The notes: a model not told the origin generated them from the sequence alone. Counted from the stretch's first letter, positions 16,636-26,069 are shown. The stretch is DNA of 57,252 nt from an uncultured Bacteroidaceae bacterium (GCA_934394435.1 CAKRRN010000012.1:1-57252), one strand, 5' to 3'. Made by a program: numbers and translations.

Positions 16636-18134
16636 GCTTTGAATTTGTTTATACAATCAATATAAGCTTCCACCGAAGCCGTAACAATGTCGGTATTCGC
16701 ACCAAATCCATAATAGATGTGTCCATCATACTCCACTTGCATATGCACCTTACCCACATCATCGGAGCCCTTGCTAATGGCTTGGATAGTAAACTCCTTG
16801 AGGGTCATCTCACGTTTGATGATAGTCTTGAGAGCCTTAATAGCTGCATCTACAGGACCATTTCCCGAGGCTGCGCTTTCGAAATGTTCGTTGGCAATCG
16901 TCAATCCGATGCTTGCCACAGAGCGTACTCCCTTGCCCGTAGTTACTTGCAGATACTCTAACTTAACGCTATGCGCTGCTGTACGATCGGCACCAGCCAG
17001 CATGAGCACATCGTCATCGGTCACTTCCTTTTTCTTATCAGCCAGGTCAAGGAAGGCTTTATAGACTGTATCAAGCCGTTCTCCATCGAGCTCCACGCCA
17101 TTCACACTAAGACGATGTTTCAGCGCAGCACGTCCTGAACGAGCGGTCAGCACAATGGCATTATCATCAATACCCACCTCCTTAGGATCCATAATTTCGT
17201 AGGTAGACGCATTTTTCAGCACACCATCCTGGTGGATTCCCGAACTATGAGCAAAGGCATTTCGACCCACAATAGCTTTGTTTGGTTGGATAGGCATATT
17301 CATCAGACTGCTCACCATACGGCTCGTGGCAGAAATCTTGGTAGTGTTTATATTGGTGTCAATACCCAGATCTGGATGTGTTTTAAAGATCATCGTCACC
17401 TCCTCCAATGCGGTATTACCAGCACGCTCACCGATGCCATTGATAGTCACTTCTACCTGACGCGCACCATTGAGCACACCTGCCACAGTGTTGGCAGTAG
17501 CCATACCCAGATCGTTATGACAGTGGGTAGACAGAATGGAACGTCCTGCGGCAAAAGCGTCTACATGCTCATATAGATATTTTATTTTCTCTCCATATTC
17601 ATAAGGAGTACGGAAACCCGTTGTATCTGGGATATTACATACGGTAGCTCCCGCTTTGGTTACAGCCTCAATGACACGAGCTAGATATTCATTGTCTGTA
17701 CGACCAGCATCTTCAGCATAAAACTCCACATCCTCCACATAGCGCTTAGCATACTTCACAGCCGCCACAGCGCGTTCAATGATTTCCTCTCGAGTGGAGT
17801 TGAACTTATACCGTATATGGCTGTCGCTGGTGCCTATGCCTGTATGTATACGCTTATGCTTGGCATATTTGAGTGCTTCCGCCGCCACGTCAATATCTTT
17901 CTCCACGGCACGTGTAAGGGCACAGATAGTAGGCCAGGTCACAGCCTTGCTGATTTCAATCACACTATTGAAGTCACCTGGACTACTCACAGGGAATCCG
18001 GCTTCTATCACATCAACGCCCAAAGCCTCCAGCTGACGCGCCACCTGTATCTTCTCCACGGTGTTTAACTGACATCCCGGCACCTGCTCACCATCACGCA
18101 GCGTAGTGTCGAAGATAAACAATCTGTCACTCAT
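16632..18134 (-). CDS. leuA: 2-isopropylmalate synthase
   Basis: This 500-residue first committed enzyme of leucine synthesis condenses acetyl-CoA with 2-oxoisovalerate. It has a TIM-barrel catalytic domain with DTTLRDGEQVPGCQL near the N-terminus, STHCHNDLGMATANT and NGIGERAGNTALEEV. The C-terminal regulatory (leucine-binding) domain spans about residues 380-500 (YLQVTTGKGVRSVASIGL, then GNGPVDAAIKAL). It is the first gene of the operon, with the TAACTTTG promoter 41 bp upstream. No leader peptide or T-box is visible in the short leader. Confidence 0.97.
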   Translation of the reverse strand: MSDRLFIFDTTLRDGEQVPGCQLNTVEKIQVARQLEALGVDVIEAGFPVSSPGDFNSVIEISKAVTWPTICALTRAVEKDIDVAAEALKYAKHKRIHTGIGTSDSHIRYKFNSTREEIIERAVAAVKYAKRYVEDVEFYAEDAGRTDNEYLARVIEAVTKAGATVCNIPDTTGFRTPYEYGEKIKYLYEHVDAFAAGRSILSTHCHNDLGMATANTVAGVLNGARQVEVTINGIGERAGNTALEEVTMIFKTHPDLGIDTNINTTKISATSRMVSSLMNMPIQPNKAIVGRNAFAHSSGIHQDGVLKNASTYEIMDPKEVGIDDNAIVLTARSGRAALKHRLSVNGVELDGERLDTVYKAFLDLADKKKEVTDDDVLMLAGADRTAAHSVKLEYLQVTTGKGVRSVASIGLTIANEHFESAASGNGPVDAAIKALKTIIKREMTLKEFTIQAISKGSDDVGKVHMQVEYDGHIYYGFGANTDIVTASVEAYIDCINKFKA

Positions 18135-18174
18135 ATCGCTTTATTTTGTTCTAATTTTCCTTTAAACTGCACGG

Positions 18175-18182
18175 CAAAGTTA
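18175..18182 (-). promoter_or_regulatory. Promoter -7 element TAACTTTG for the leu operon
   Basis: CAAAGTTA on plus reads TAACTTTG on minus, about 41 bp before the leuA ATG. The leader is about 34 nt, too short for an attenuation device. Confidence 0.7.
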
Positions 18183-18296
18183 CGAAATATTACTTATTAG
18201 AACAAATCGTCACCTTGGTAAGTACAATTCCCTGTCATTTTTATCTCATATTGCTTCTTTTAAAAGCATTCTACCAACGTTTTTCTCTTATTTTTG

Positions 18297-18304
18297 TAAC
18301 TTTG
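18297..18304 (+). promoter_or_regulatory. Promoter -7 element TAACTTTG for the rhamnosidase gene
   Basis: TAACTTTG lies 71 bp before the ATG at 18375. It diverges from the leu promoter; the two elements are about 115 bp apart. Confidence 0.65.
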
Positions 18305-18374
18305 TGATTAAGATAGACTCAAAACTACTATAAACTTTTCGCACGCGCCCACATACTATAAATATCATATACTG

Positions 18375-20579
18375 ATGAAAACCCTAACAAAACTTCACTT
18401 CTCATACATTCTGCTTTGCTGCATATTTTGCCTTGCTGAGAGCATAGAAGTTTATGGAAAGCAAAAGAAAGACATTCTGCCTCAACATCTGACTACAGAC
18501 ATGATGGAACACCTGCCAATAAGCAGTTATGGTGTTGCTGGATACATCTGTTCTTCACGCCCCACCTTAGGCTGGACATTGCCAATGGGATTTAAGCAAA
18601 CTGGTTACCGCATACTGATGGCCACATCCAAGCATCTGTTATCAGAAGACAAATCTGACGTTTGGGATAGCGGACCTATGATGAGTAACAATTCTGTGGC
18701 TGTTCCCTACGCAGGAGAATCACTCAAGCCAGAAACCAGATACTGGTGGACAGTAAAAGTATGGGGAGAGACAAAGAGCAAAAAGGGCAAGACGTCCGAA
18801 AGTCATTACGCACGACCCACAAGTTTCACCACGGCAGGAATCCTGGATTCATGTTTCAGCCATTATCCGCTAATCAAGAGCAAAGAAAAACCCGTATACT
18901 GTTCACGTACAGATGACCGTACTTACTTCTATGACTTCCAAAAAGACGCTTTTGCTCAGATAACCTTACGCGTCACAAGCAGGAAAGAGAAGGACAGCAT
19001 CACAGTACACCTGGGAGAAGACGCAATATCTGGGCACGTAAACCAGAATCCACAAGGAAGTATACGATACACACGTTACACAATACCCTTAAATAAAGGT
19101 ACCCAGAACTACACCATCCGCTTTCGCCCAGACAAAAGAAACACAGACAAAAACTCGAACGAAAGTCGAACCCTTCCCATACTAATGCCCAATGCTATCG
19201 GAGAGGTATACCCCTTCCGCTACGTAGAAGTAGAAGGAGTGGCACAGGTAAAAAGCATTGAAAGGAATGTTGTAAACGTACCCTTCAATGAAAATGCCGC
19301 CCTTTTCACCTGCTCAGACTCCATTCTAAACCAAGTATGGGAACTTTGCAAATACTCCATCAAAGCCACTTCTTTCACGGGAATCTATGTAGACGGTGAT
19401 CGCGAACGGATTCCCTATGAGGCAGATGCCTTGATAAACCAACTATCCCACTACACAGCAGACAAGGAATACACTACTGCCAGACGCAGTATTGCCCATC
19501 TGATAGAACATCCCACATGGCCAACAGAATGGATACTACTGACCCCAAGACTAGCATGGCTTGACTATCTCTACACGGGAAATGACCAACTTATAAAAAG
19601 GTATTATCACGACCTTCAGGCAAAAGCTTTCATAGCTCTAAGAGACAAAAGGGGACTTATCAGCACTCGCACGGGGTTGCTCACTGACTCCGTACGGAAA
19701 TCAGTACACTTCAGAGGGGACAATCTACGTGACATTGTCGACTGGCCACAGGGAGGAGCCGCAGGTATAGAGAAAGAAGCGGGAGGAGAGGCTGACGGTC
19801 ACGAAATGCTTACATACAATACCGTAGTAAACGCCTATCATTATGATGCGCTACGCATGATGAGTCTCATCGCAGGAGCACTTTACGAATCCGCTGACAG
19901 TTGCCAGTTCAGTCTGATGGCACAACAGACAGCAGAAAGCATCAACACCTTACTCTGGGATGAGAAAAAAGGCGCATACGTAGATGGAGAGGGATCCACG
20001 CACTGTTCGCAACACAGCAGCATGTTTCCCTTAGCGTTTGATCTGGTACCACAAGACAGGCAACAGAGGGTGGCAAATTACCTTGAAAGCAGGAAAATGG
20101 GCTGTAGTGTATACGGAGCACAATTCCTTCTGGATGCACTCTATGCTGCAAACAGAGGAACTTACGCATGCAGCCTACTGGCAGGAACAGGAAAACGCAG
20201 TTGGTACAACATGATTCGGATGGGTTCCACTATCACCACCGAAGCATGGGACAATGTCTTCAAACCCAACCTTGATTGGAACCACGCTTGGGGAGCTGCC
20301 GCAAGCAATATTATTGCCAGACAGCTAATGGGCATCCAACCTCTGACCCCAGGCTTCTCTTCGATTAGTATCAAGCCACAACCAGGTGGACTAGACAATG
20401 CCTCCATCATCCAACCCACTCCACGCGGAAGCGTTAAGGTCTCGTTTAGAAAAAGAGTTGACCAACATTACGACTTCCACATCACGGTTCCGGCAAACAG
20501 CACAGCTATACTTACATTACCCACCACAGGGAAGCAAGTACACCTGGACTCAGGCGAATACCGTATTAAGGAAGAATAA
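18375..20579 (+). CDS. GH78 alpha-L-rhamnosidase
   Basis: This 734-residue exported glycosidase has a signal peptide (MKTLTKLHFSYILLCCIFCLA). It then has an N-terminal beta domain (RPTLGWTLP, GYRILMATS, ETRYWWTVKVW), a jelly-roll region, and an (alpha/alpha)6 catalytic barrel. The GH78 acid-region motif GDRERIPYEAD lies near residue 340, and TTEAWD, carrying the second carboxylate, lies near residue 620. It would release terminal L-rhamnose from glycans in the periplasm or at the surface. It is immediately upstream of the rhamnose catabolic genes, which supports the substrate. The gap of about 160 bp to rhaB contains a separate promoter. Confidence 0.92.
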   Translation: MKTLTKLHFSYILLCCIFCLAESIEVYGKQKKDILPQHLTTDMMEHLPISSYGVAGYICSSRPTLGWTLPMGFKQTGYRILMATSKHLLSEDKSDVWDSGPMMSNNSVAVPYAGESLKPETRYWWTVKVWGETKSKKGKTSESHYARPTSFTTAGILDSCFSHYPLIKSKEKPVYCSRTDDRTYFYDFQKDAFAQITLRVTSRKEKDSITVHLGEDAISGHVNQNPQGSIRYTRYTIPLNKGTQNYTIRFRPDKRNTDKNSNESRTLPILMPNAIGEVYPFRYVEVEGVAQVKSIERNVVNVPFNENAALFTCSDSILNQVWELCKYSIKATSFTGIYVDGDRERIPYEADALINQLSHYTADKEYTTARRSIAHLIEHPTWPTEWILLTPRLAWLDYLYTGNDQLIKRYYHDLQAKAFIALRDKRGLISTRTGLLTDSVRKSVHFRGDNLRDIVDWPQGGAAGIEKEAGGEADGHEMLTYNTVVNAYHYDALRMMSLIAGALYESADSCQFSLMAQQTAESINTLLWDEKKGAYVDGEGSTHCSQHSSMFPLAFDLVPQDRQQRVANYLESRKMGCSVYGAQFLLDALYAANRGTYACSLLAGTGKRSWYNMIRMGSTITTEAWDNVFKPNLDWNHAWGAAASNIIARQLMGIQPLTPGFSSISIKPQPGGLDNASIIQPTPRGSVKVSFRKRVDQHYDFHITVPANSTAILTLPTTGKQVHLDSGEYRIKEE

Positions 20580-20700
20580 ACAACATGTGTTGAGCCCCAG
20601 ACACGTCCATCCTACTCGTCAAGGCTTCCCCATCAAGAGCAAAAAGGGGTTCGAAACCATTTTCTTCTGAAAACATATTTAAGATTCCATCAAAAATGGC

Positions 20701-20708
20701 TAAATTTG
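20701..20708 (+). promoter_or_regulatory. Promoter -7 element TAAATTTG for rhaB-rhaA-rhaT-rhaD
   Basis: TAAATTTG lies 34 bp before the rhaB ATG at 20742. An in-frame ATG at 20706 falls inside the element and so cannot be the start. Confidence 0.6.
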
Positions 20709-20741
20709 TGGTTGTACAAACAAGAAAATCTTTGTTATCAT

Positions 20742-22232
20742 ATGAATACTAACCAAAGTAAGACTAGTGAGAATCCCTGCTTCATGGCAGTAGATTTGGG
20801 AGCAACCAGCGGACGCACCATATTAGGCAGTGTAGAGCAAGGGCAACTCATACAAAAGGAATTCACACGTTTCCCCAACCGAATTACAGAACTGGGTGGA
20901 CACTTCTATTGGAACATCTACGATCTGTATGCAGAAATCATACGGGCGTTGCGTCTGGTGGCAGAGCAAGGCATCAGACTGGAAAGCATCGGCATCGACA
21001 CTTGGGGCGTAGATTTTGTATGCATAGGAAAAGACGGAAACCTGCTACGCAACCCCTTCTCATACCGTGACCCACACACCGAGGGCATCATGGAAGAATT
21101 CTTCAAGAAAATACCTAAAGAAGAAGTCTACAACCGCACCGGAATCCAATTCATGAACTTCAACTCACTCTTCCAATTTGCAGCAATGCGCAAGCACAAC
21201 GACTCAGCATTGGAAGCAGCAGACAAGATTTTATTTATCCCCGATGCATTAAGCTATATGCTCACTGGCGAAGCGGTTTGCGAATACACGATATTGAGCA
21301 CAAGTCAGATGCTGGATCCTAAAACGAAGCGAATTGACCCCCTGCTATCAGAAGCAGTAGGGCTAAAGGAGAGCCAATTCGGCCGCTACGTCAACCCAGG
21401 AGACCGAGTAGGAACTCTTACTCCAGAGATACAGAAAATGACCGGACTGGGACCCGTACCCGTAGTAGCTGTGGCAGGGCATGATACTGGAGCCGCCGTA
21501 GCTGCTGTTCCGTCACCTGATGAGCGTTACGCATACTTGAGTTGTGGCACATGGAGCCTACTGGGCATAGAAACTAAGGACGCCATCATAAACAAGGAGA
21601 GCTACGATTACAATTTCACCAACGAAGGTGGCATCGAAGGAACGACCCGTTTTCTCAAGAACATTTGTGGGATGTGGCTTTTGGAGCGTTGCAGACAGGA
21701 ATGGACTGACGCACCAAAAGATGTAAACGAAATAAACAGTCAAGCAATGGAGACTGAGCCATTCCGCTCACTCATAAATCCAGATGACCCAAGGTTTGCC
21801 AACCCAGAGAGTATGGTAGAAGCCATAAAAGAATTCTGTGTAGAGACAAACCAGCCTGTTCCAGAAGACTATCGTCAGACAGCACGTTGCATTTTCGAAA
21901 GCCTGGCACTACGTTACAGACAAGTACTTGACTACTTGAAGCAACTGGCTCCATTCCCCATAGAACGCCTTCATGTCATTGGAGGAGGCACCTACAACCA
22001 TTATCTGATGCAAATGGCTGCTGACAGCATCAACCTGCCAGTCATCACAGGACCCGTTGAAGGAACAGCTATCGGAAACATCATGTTGCAGGCAAAGGCT
22101 GCAGGACTGGTCAAGGACATGTTTGAGATGCGGCACATCATTGCCAACAGTATCGAGACAAACAACTATCAGCCAAACCATACTCCCGATTGGGATGCGG
22201 CATACGAGACATTCATTAAAATCCAAAAATAA
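20742..22232 (+). CDS. rhaB: Rhamnulokinase
   Basis: This 496-residue FGGY-family kinase phosphorylates L-rhamnulose at O1. FMAVDLGATSGRTILG near the N-terminus is the phosphate-binding loop. IGIDTWGVDFV is typical of rhamnulokinase. GHDTGAAVAAVP carries the catalytic Asp, and HVIGGGTYNHYLMQMAADS is the adenosine-binding motif. It is the first gene of the catabolic run and is followed 16 bp later by rhaA. Confidence 0.96.
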   Translation: MNTNQSKTSENPCFMAVDLGATSGRTILGSVEQGQLIQKEFTRFPNRITELGGHFYWNIYDLYAEIIRALRLVAEQGIRLESIGIDTWGVDFVCIGKDGNLLRNPFSYRDPHTEGIMEEFFKKIPKEEVYNRTGIQFMNFNSLFQFAAMRKHNDSALEAADKILFIPDALSYMLTGEAVCEYTILSTSQMLDPKTKRIDPLLSEAVGLKESQFGRYVNPGDRVGTLTPEIQKMTGLGPVPVVAVAGHDTGAAVAAVPSPDERYAYLSCGTWSLLGIETKDAIINKESYDYNFTNEGGIEGTTRFLKNICGMWLLERCRQEWTDAPKDVNEINSQAMETEPFRSLINPDDPRFANPESMVEAIKEFCVETNQPVPEDYRQTARCIFESLALRYRQVLDYLKQLAPFPIERLHVIGGGTYNHYLMQMAADSINLPVITGPVEGTAIGNIMLQAKAAGLVKDMFEMRHIIANSIETNNYQPNHTPDWDAAYETFIKIQK

Positions 22233-22248
22233 ACAAAACCGATCCGTT

Positions 22249-23505
22249 ATGAAAGAAGAATTAGTAAAGAAAGCCTATGAAGTAGCAAAAGAACGCTATG
22301 CAGAAATTGGCGTTGACACAGAGAAAGTTCTGAAGCAATTACAAGACTTCCATCTGTCAATGCATTGCTGGCAAGCAGATGATGTGACAGGCTTCGAAGT
22401 ACAAGCTGGCTCATTGAGTGGAGGAATCCAGAGCACTGGAAATTATCCCGGCAAAGCACGTAATATTGACGAGTTACAAGCAGACATATTGAAAGCCAAA
22501 AGCCTCATTCCTGGAAAACATCGTCTCAACCTTCATGAGATTTACGGTGACTTCAAAGGCAAGGTTGTAGATCGCGACGAAGTGACCGTAGAATATTTCC
22601 AATCATGGATAGACTGGGCTAAAGAGAACGACACGAAGTTGGATTTCAACTCAAGCAGTTTCTCACATCCCAAGAGCGGAAGCCTGTCACTCTCTAATCC
22701 TGATGAGAGCATACGCGCATTCTGGGTGGAACATACCAAACGCTGCCGCGACATTGCCAACGCAATGGGTGAGGCACAGGGCGACCCCTGTATCATGAAC
22801 CTCTGGGTACACGACGGATGCAAAGACCAAAGCGTGAACCACATGCTTTACCGCAGTCTGCTAAAGAAATCATTAGACGAGATCTTTGCTAAGGAGCAGC
22901 CCATGATGAAGGATTGTATAGAAGGTAAAGTCTTTGGCATTGGCTTAGAAAGCTTCACCGTTGGCTCTCACGACTTCTATACAGCATATGCTGCCAAAAA
23001 CAATAAGATTCTGACCATAGACACAGGTCACTACCACCCCACAGAAAGCCCTGCAGACAAAGTGAGCGCTGTGCTACAGTTCGTTCCAGAACTGATGCTA
23101 CATGTTAGCCGCCCTGTACGTTGGGATAGCGACCACGTGACCATCATGGACGACCCCACTCAGGAACTGTTCTCAGAGATTGTTCGTGCAGACGCCTTGG
23201 ATCGTGTACACTATGGCCTGGACTTCTTCGATGGCAGCATCAACCGAATTGGCGCATACGTAATAGGTTCACGTTCTGCACAAAAGTGCATGCTGCGCGC
23301 CCTTTTGGAGCCCAAGGCTATCATCAGCGAAGCAGAACTAAAAGGACAAGGTTATCGCGTACTCGGTCTTTTGGAAGAGCAGAAAGCAATGCCTTGGCAA
23401 GCTGTCTATGATGAGTTCTGCGTACGCAACAATGTACCTGTAGGTCAGGATTACATGAAAGAAATTGATTCTTACGAAGCTAACGTAACAAGCAAACGCT
23501 GTTAA
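22249..23505 (+). CDS. rhaA: L-rhamnose isomerase
   Basis: This 418-residue metal-dependent TIM-barrel isomerase converts L-rhamnose to L-rhamnulose. Family features include MHCWQADDVTGFE near the N-terminus, HRLNLHEIYGDF, LDFNSSSFSHPKS, NLWVHDGCKD with metal and substrate ligands, TIDTGHYHPTES and RWDSDHVTI. The start at 22249 matches the family N-terminus; the frame runs back 64 codons into rhaB without meaning. It is followed 15 bp later by rhaT. Confidence 0.97.
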   Translation: MKEELVKKAYEVAKERYAEIGVDTEKVLKQLQDFHLSMHCWQADDVTGFEVQAGSLSGGIQSTGNYPGKARNIDELQADILKAKSLIPGKHRLNLHEIYGDFKGKVVDRDEVTVEYFQSWIDWAKENDTKLDFNSSSFSHPKSGSLSLSNPDESIRAFWVEHTKRCRDIANAMGEAQGDPCIMNLWVHDGCKDQSVNHMLYRSLLKKSLDEIFAKEQPMMKDCIEGKVFGIGLESFTVGSHDFYTAYAAKNNKILTIDTGHYHPTESPADKVSAVLQFVPELMLHVSRPVRWDSDHVTIMDDPTQELFSEIVRADALDRVHYGLDFFDGSINRIGAYVIGSRSAQKCMLRALLEPKAIISEAELKGQGYRVLGLLEEQKAMPWQAVYDEFCVRNNVPVGQDYMKEIDSYEANVTSKRC

Positions 23506-23520
23506 TAAAGATTATATGCT

Positions 23521-24555
23521 ATGAACATTCTCATCGGACTGTTGATAATTGCTGCAGGCGCATTCTGCCAATCAAGCAGCTATGTACCCATCAACAAAAT
23601 TAAGCAATGGAGTTGGGAAAGCTATTGGATTGTACAAGGAGCCTTCGCTTGGTTAGTACTGCCCCTTCTTGGAGCTTTGCTTGCCGTCCCAGAAGGACAT
23701 TGTCTCTGCGAACTCTTCACAGAGCAAAACTCTTTTAACATCAGCATGACCATACTCTTTGGCGTACTTTGGGGGATTGGAGGTCTCACCTTTGGTCTTT
23801 CCATGCGCTATTTGGGGGTTGCCTTAGGGCAAAGCATCGCATTGGGAACATGCGCAGGGCTTGGAACTATCATGGGTCCCGTATTGCTCAATATCTTCTT
23901 CCCCGAAGAGAATGCTCTGAGTAGCCTGACAGGAGCGGTGTTAATAGGTGTCGCTGTCACATTGCTTGGCATTGCCATAATCGGAGTAGCAGGGTCTATG
24001 AAGGCATCCATGCTTTCTGAAGAAGCAAAGAAGGAGGCCGTCAAGGACTTCAACTTCACCCGTGGACTTGCCATTGCATTGCTGGCTGGCTTCATGAGCG
24101 GTTGTTTCAACGTAGGTTTGGAATTCGGAAAAGGCATTAACTTCGGCGATTTGACACCAGACATGTACAAGACTCTCCCTGCCACTATGCTGGTTACATT
24201 AGGCGGTTTTGTCACCAATGCCATTTTCTGTTTCTACCAGAATCAGAAGAATCACACATGGAGCGACTATACCAAAGGAAGCGTTTGGGGCAACAACCTA
24301 TTCTTCTGTATTTTAGCAGGAGCTTTATGGTATAGTCAGTTCTTTGGCTTGTCGTTGGGCAAAGGATTCCTCACCGAGTCTGAAACCCTCACCACATTAT
24401 CCTTCTGCATACTGATGGCGCTCAATGTCACGTTTAGCAACGTATGGGGTATCATACTTAAAGAATGGAAAGGCTGTTCAGGCAAAACTATTGCCGTACT
24501 GATACTTGGACTGGCAGTTCTGATAACCAGCAGCTTCCTACCCCAACTTCTTTAG
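23521..24555 (+). CDS. rhaT: L-rhamnose/H+ symporter
   Basis: This 344-residue inner-membrane transporter has about ten hydrophobic segments. It begins with ILIGLLIIAAGAFCQSSSYVP, close to the RhaT family start. WGIGGLTFGLSMRYLGVALG and FMSGCFNVGLEFG are family-like segments. It imports L-rhamnose with protons across the inner membrane. It lies in the rha operon between rhaA and rhaD. Confidence 0.95.
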   Translation: MNILIGLLIIAAGAFCQSSSYVPINKIKQWSWESYWIVQGAFAWLVLPLLGALLAVPEGHCLCELFTEQNSFNISMTILFGVLWGIGGLTFGLSMRYLGVALGQSIALGTCAGLGTIMGPVLLNIFFPEENALSSLTGAVLIGVAVTLLGIAIIGVAGSMKASMLSEEAKKEAVKDFNFTRGLAIALLAGFMSGCFNVGLEFGKGINFGDLTPDMYKTLPATMLVTLGGFVTNAIFCFYQNQKNHTWSDYTKGSVWGNNLFFCILAGALWYSQFFGLSLGKGFLTESETLTTLSFCILMALNVTFSNVWGIILKEWKGCSGKTIAVLILGLAVLITSSFLPQLL

Positions 24556-24593
24556 CATTTTTAATCTCACAACAAATTAGCAAAAAGAGAAGC

Positions 24594-24632
24594 ACCTCTC
24601 TCGCATCCCCTTGTATAGGGTACGAGAGAGGT
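24594..24632. promoter_or_regulatory. Intercistronic stem-loop between rhaT and rhaD
   Basis: ACCTCTCTCG at 24594-24603 pairs perfectly with CGAGAGAGGT at 24623-24632 around a 19-nt loop. No U-tract follows (CTTATATAAAAAAC), so it looks more like an mRNA-processing or stability element, or a partial terminator, than a full stop. Confidence 0.6.
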
Positions 24633-24663
24633 CTTATATAAAAAACATAGAACGAAAGTAGTA

Positions 24664-25485
24664 ATGAAGAGTATTTTGGAAGGTCGCCCTGCTCTGGCGA
24701 CGGTAATAGATCAAGTGGCAGAAGTCGCAGGTTATCTTTGGCAAAAGGGATGGGCTGAGCGCAACGGTGGAAACATCACCGTCAACATCACCGAATTTAT
24801 AGATGACGAGATAAAGTCCCTGCCAGCCATCGCGCCCAAGAAACAAATTGGCAAGGTATTACCACATCTGAAAGGCAAATACTTTTACGCAAAAGGTACA
24901 GGCAAGCGTATGCGTGATTTAGCTCGGAAGCCAATGGAGAACGGTTCTATAATCCGTATCTGCGAAGACTGCGCATCCTACGAAATCATTGCAGACAATC
25001 CCGTAATGCCAACCAGCGAATTACCTTCTCACCTTTCCCTGCAAGATTACTTGATTGGTACAGGTAGCACCTACAAAGCAACGCTACACACACATCCCAT
25101 CGAATTGGTGGCGATGTCACACATCCAGCGCTTCCTGCGCCCAGGTGAAATGACTCGTGTCCTTTGGTCAATGATTCCAGAGACATTGGCCTTTGCTCCT
25201 TTGGGCATCGGTGTCGTACCTTACGCAATGCCTGGTTCTATAGAATTGGCAGATGCCACACTTGAGCAAATCAAGGAACACGATGTGGTTCTTTGGGAAA
25301 AACACGGCACCGTATCTGTAGGTACAGACATCATGGACGCATTTGACCAAACCGATGTGCTCTGCAAAGCGGCAAACATCTATATGTGTGCTCGCAATAT
25401 GGGTTCAGAACCAGATGGCATGACAGAGGAGGCAATGAAGGCTGTACAAGAGACATTTAACCTTCCAAAAACACGACCCTGCTAA
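24664..25485 (+). CDS. rhaD: Rhamnulose-1-phosphate aldolase
   Basis: This 273-residue class II aldolase splits L-rhamnulose 1-phosphate to dihydroxyacetone phosphate and L-lactaldehyde. It contains the RNGGNITVNIT substrate loop, FYAKGTGKRMRDLA, the zinc-binding pair THTHPIELVAMSH, and KHGTVSVGTD with the third zinc histidine. It is 108 bp downstream of rhaT with a hairpin between. No rhamnose mutarotase, lactaldehyde reductase or AraC-type regulator lies in the window. Confidence 0.96.
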   Translation: MKSILEGRPALATVIDQVAEVAGYLWQKGWAERNGGNITVNITEFIDDEIKSLPAIAPKKQIGKVLPHLKGKYFYAKGTGKRMRDLARKPMENGSIIRICEDCASYEIIADNPVMPTSELPSHLSLQDYLIGTGSTYKATLHTHPIELVAMSHIQRFLRPGEMTRVLWSMIPETLAFAPLGIGVVPYAMPGSIELADATLEQIKEHDVVLWEKHGTVSVGTDIMDAFDQTDVLCKAANIYMCARNMGSEPDGMTEEAMKAVQETFNLPKTRPC

Positions 25486-25542
25486 ATAAAACCTACGCAA
25501 ACGCGCGCTTTGTCTTATTTATTGGCAACGAACAACATTCAC

Positions 25543-25652
25543 TTTTAGGCTTCGTCAAGTTAAGCATTTGGAACACGCCCTCTATTATTTATTAGGGATA
25601 AAACTCCTTGTGCACATAATCCTTCGGGTATTTCTACCGACAAAGCCTAAAA
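25543..25652. ncRNA. Possible structured RNA with a closing stem
   Basis: TTTTAGGCTTCGTC at 25543-25556 pairs with GACAAAGCCTAAAA at 25639-25652 (13 of 14 positions). It encloses about 80 nt that contain further short stems: CCCT with AGGG, and CC-UUCG-GG. It lies in the gene-free stretch 25486-26130, before the hairpin at 25665. No promoter is evident on either strand, so transcription is unproven; it may instead be the 3' UTR of rhaD. Confidence 0.35.
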
Positions 25653-25664
25653 AACTTGTATGGG

Positions 25665-25710
25665 GTACTCCACCGTTTTGCTTTAGAACGAACGGTGGAG
25701 TATCTTTTCC
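25665..25710 (+). terminator. Terminator hairpin after the rha operon
   Basis: TACTCCACCGTT pairs perfectly with AACGGTGGAGTA, followed by TCTTTTCC on the plus strand. It is the best transcription stop for rhaB-rhaD, about 180 bp after rhaD. Confidence 0.65.
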
Positions 25711-25796
25711 GCTTCATACGTAAAGGAGTAAAGAAGGGCTCATGACTCATCCGATAAATCAGGGGAATATCGGACACAATTCACAGGCACAACCTG

Positions 25797-25827
25797 TACA
25801 CTGACAAGCCAGCTTGCTTGTCAGTAC
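25797..25827. repeat. Inverted repeat (hairpin) in the rhaD-rpsO gap
   Basis: CTGACAAGC and GCTTGTCAG are perfect arms around a CAGCTT loop, flanked by GTACA and TACA. It directly precedes the dispersed 71-bp repeat copy A. Confidence 0.6.
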
Positions 25828-25836
25828 AACGGATAT

Positions 25837-25907
25837 AATAATAAGATTCATACGAAATGGCTCAGTTTGTTTTCATAGTTGGAGAAAAATATTTTCCCAG
25901 TTAAAAG
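25837..25907. repeat. Dispersed repeat, copy A (second copy 56775-56845)
   Basis: About 58 of 71 positions match the copy near the right edge with no gaps, including the identical core AGTTGGAGAAAAATATTTTCC. Weaker similarity extends to about 25970. No ORF is contained. It lies 5' of rpsO. Confidence 0.75.
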
Positions 25908-26046
25908 GGCCATTATAATTATAATTGTCTACTATTATAGTTTTACGAAATTGGTAGTGTCTATCTTTACCGTATACAAAAAAGTAGAAAACAAGCAAGA
26001 AATTCACTTTTTCCAACTTTTTTAGCTGTGAGAATGAAAAAGTTAG

Positions 26047-26054
26047 TACCTTTG
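26047..26054 (+). promoter_or_regulatory. Promoter -7 element TACCTTTG for rpsO
   Basis: TACCTTTGCAG gives a start near 26061 and a leader of about 70 nt before the ATG at 26131. Confidence 0.75.
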
Positions 26055-26069
26055 CAGTCGCATTTGCGA

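Noticed and set aside
20642..20662. tRNA-like GGTTCGAAACC sequence after the rhamnosidase gene
   Set aside because: The T-loop-like word has no acceptor, D or anticodon arms around it.
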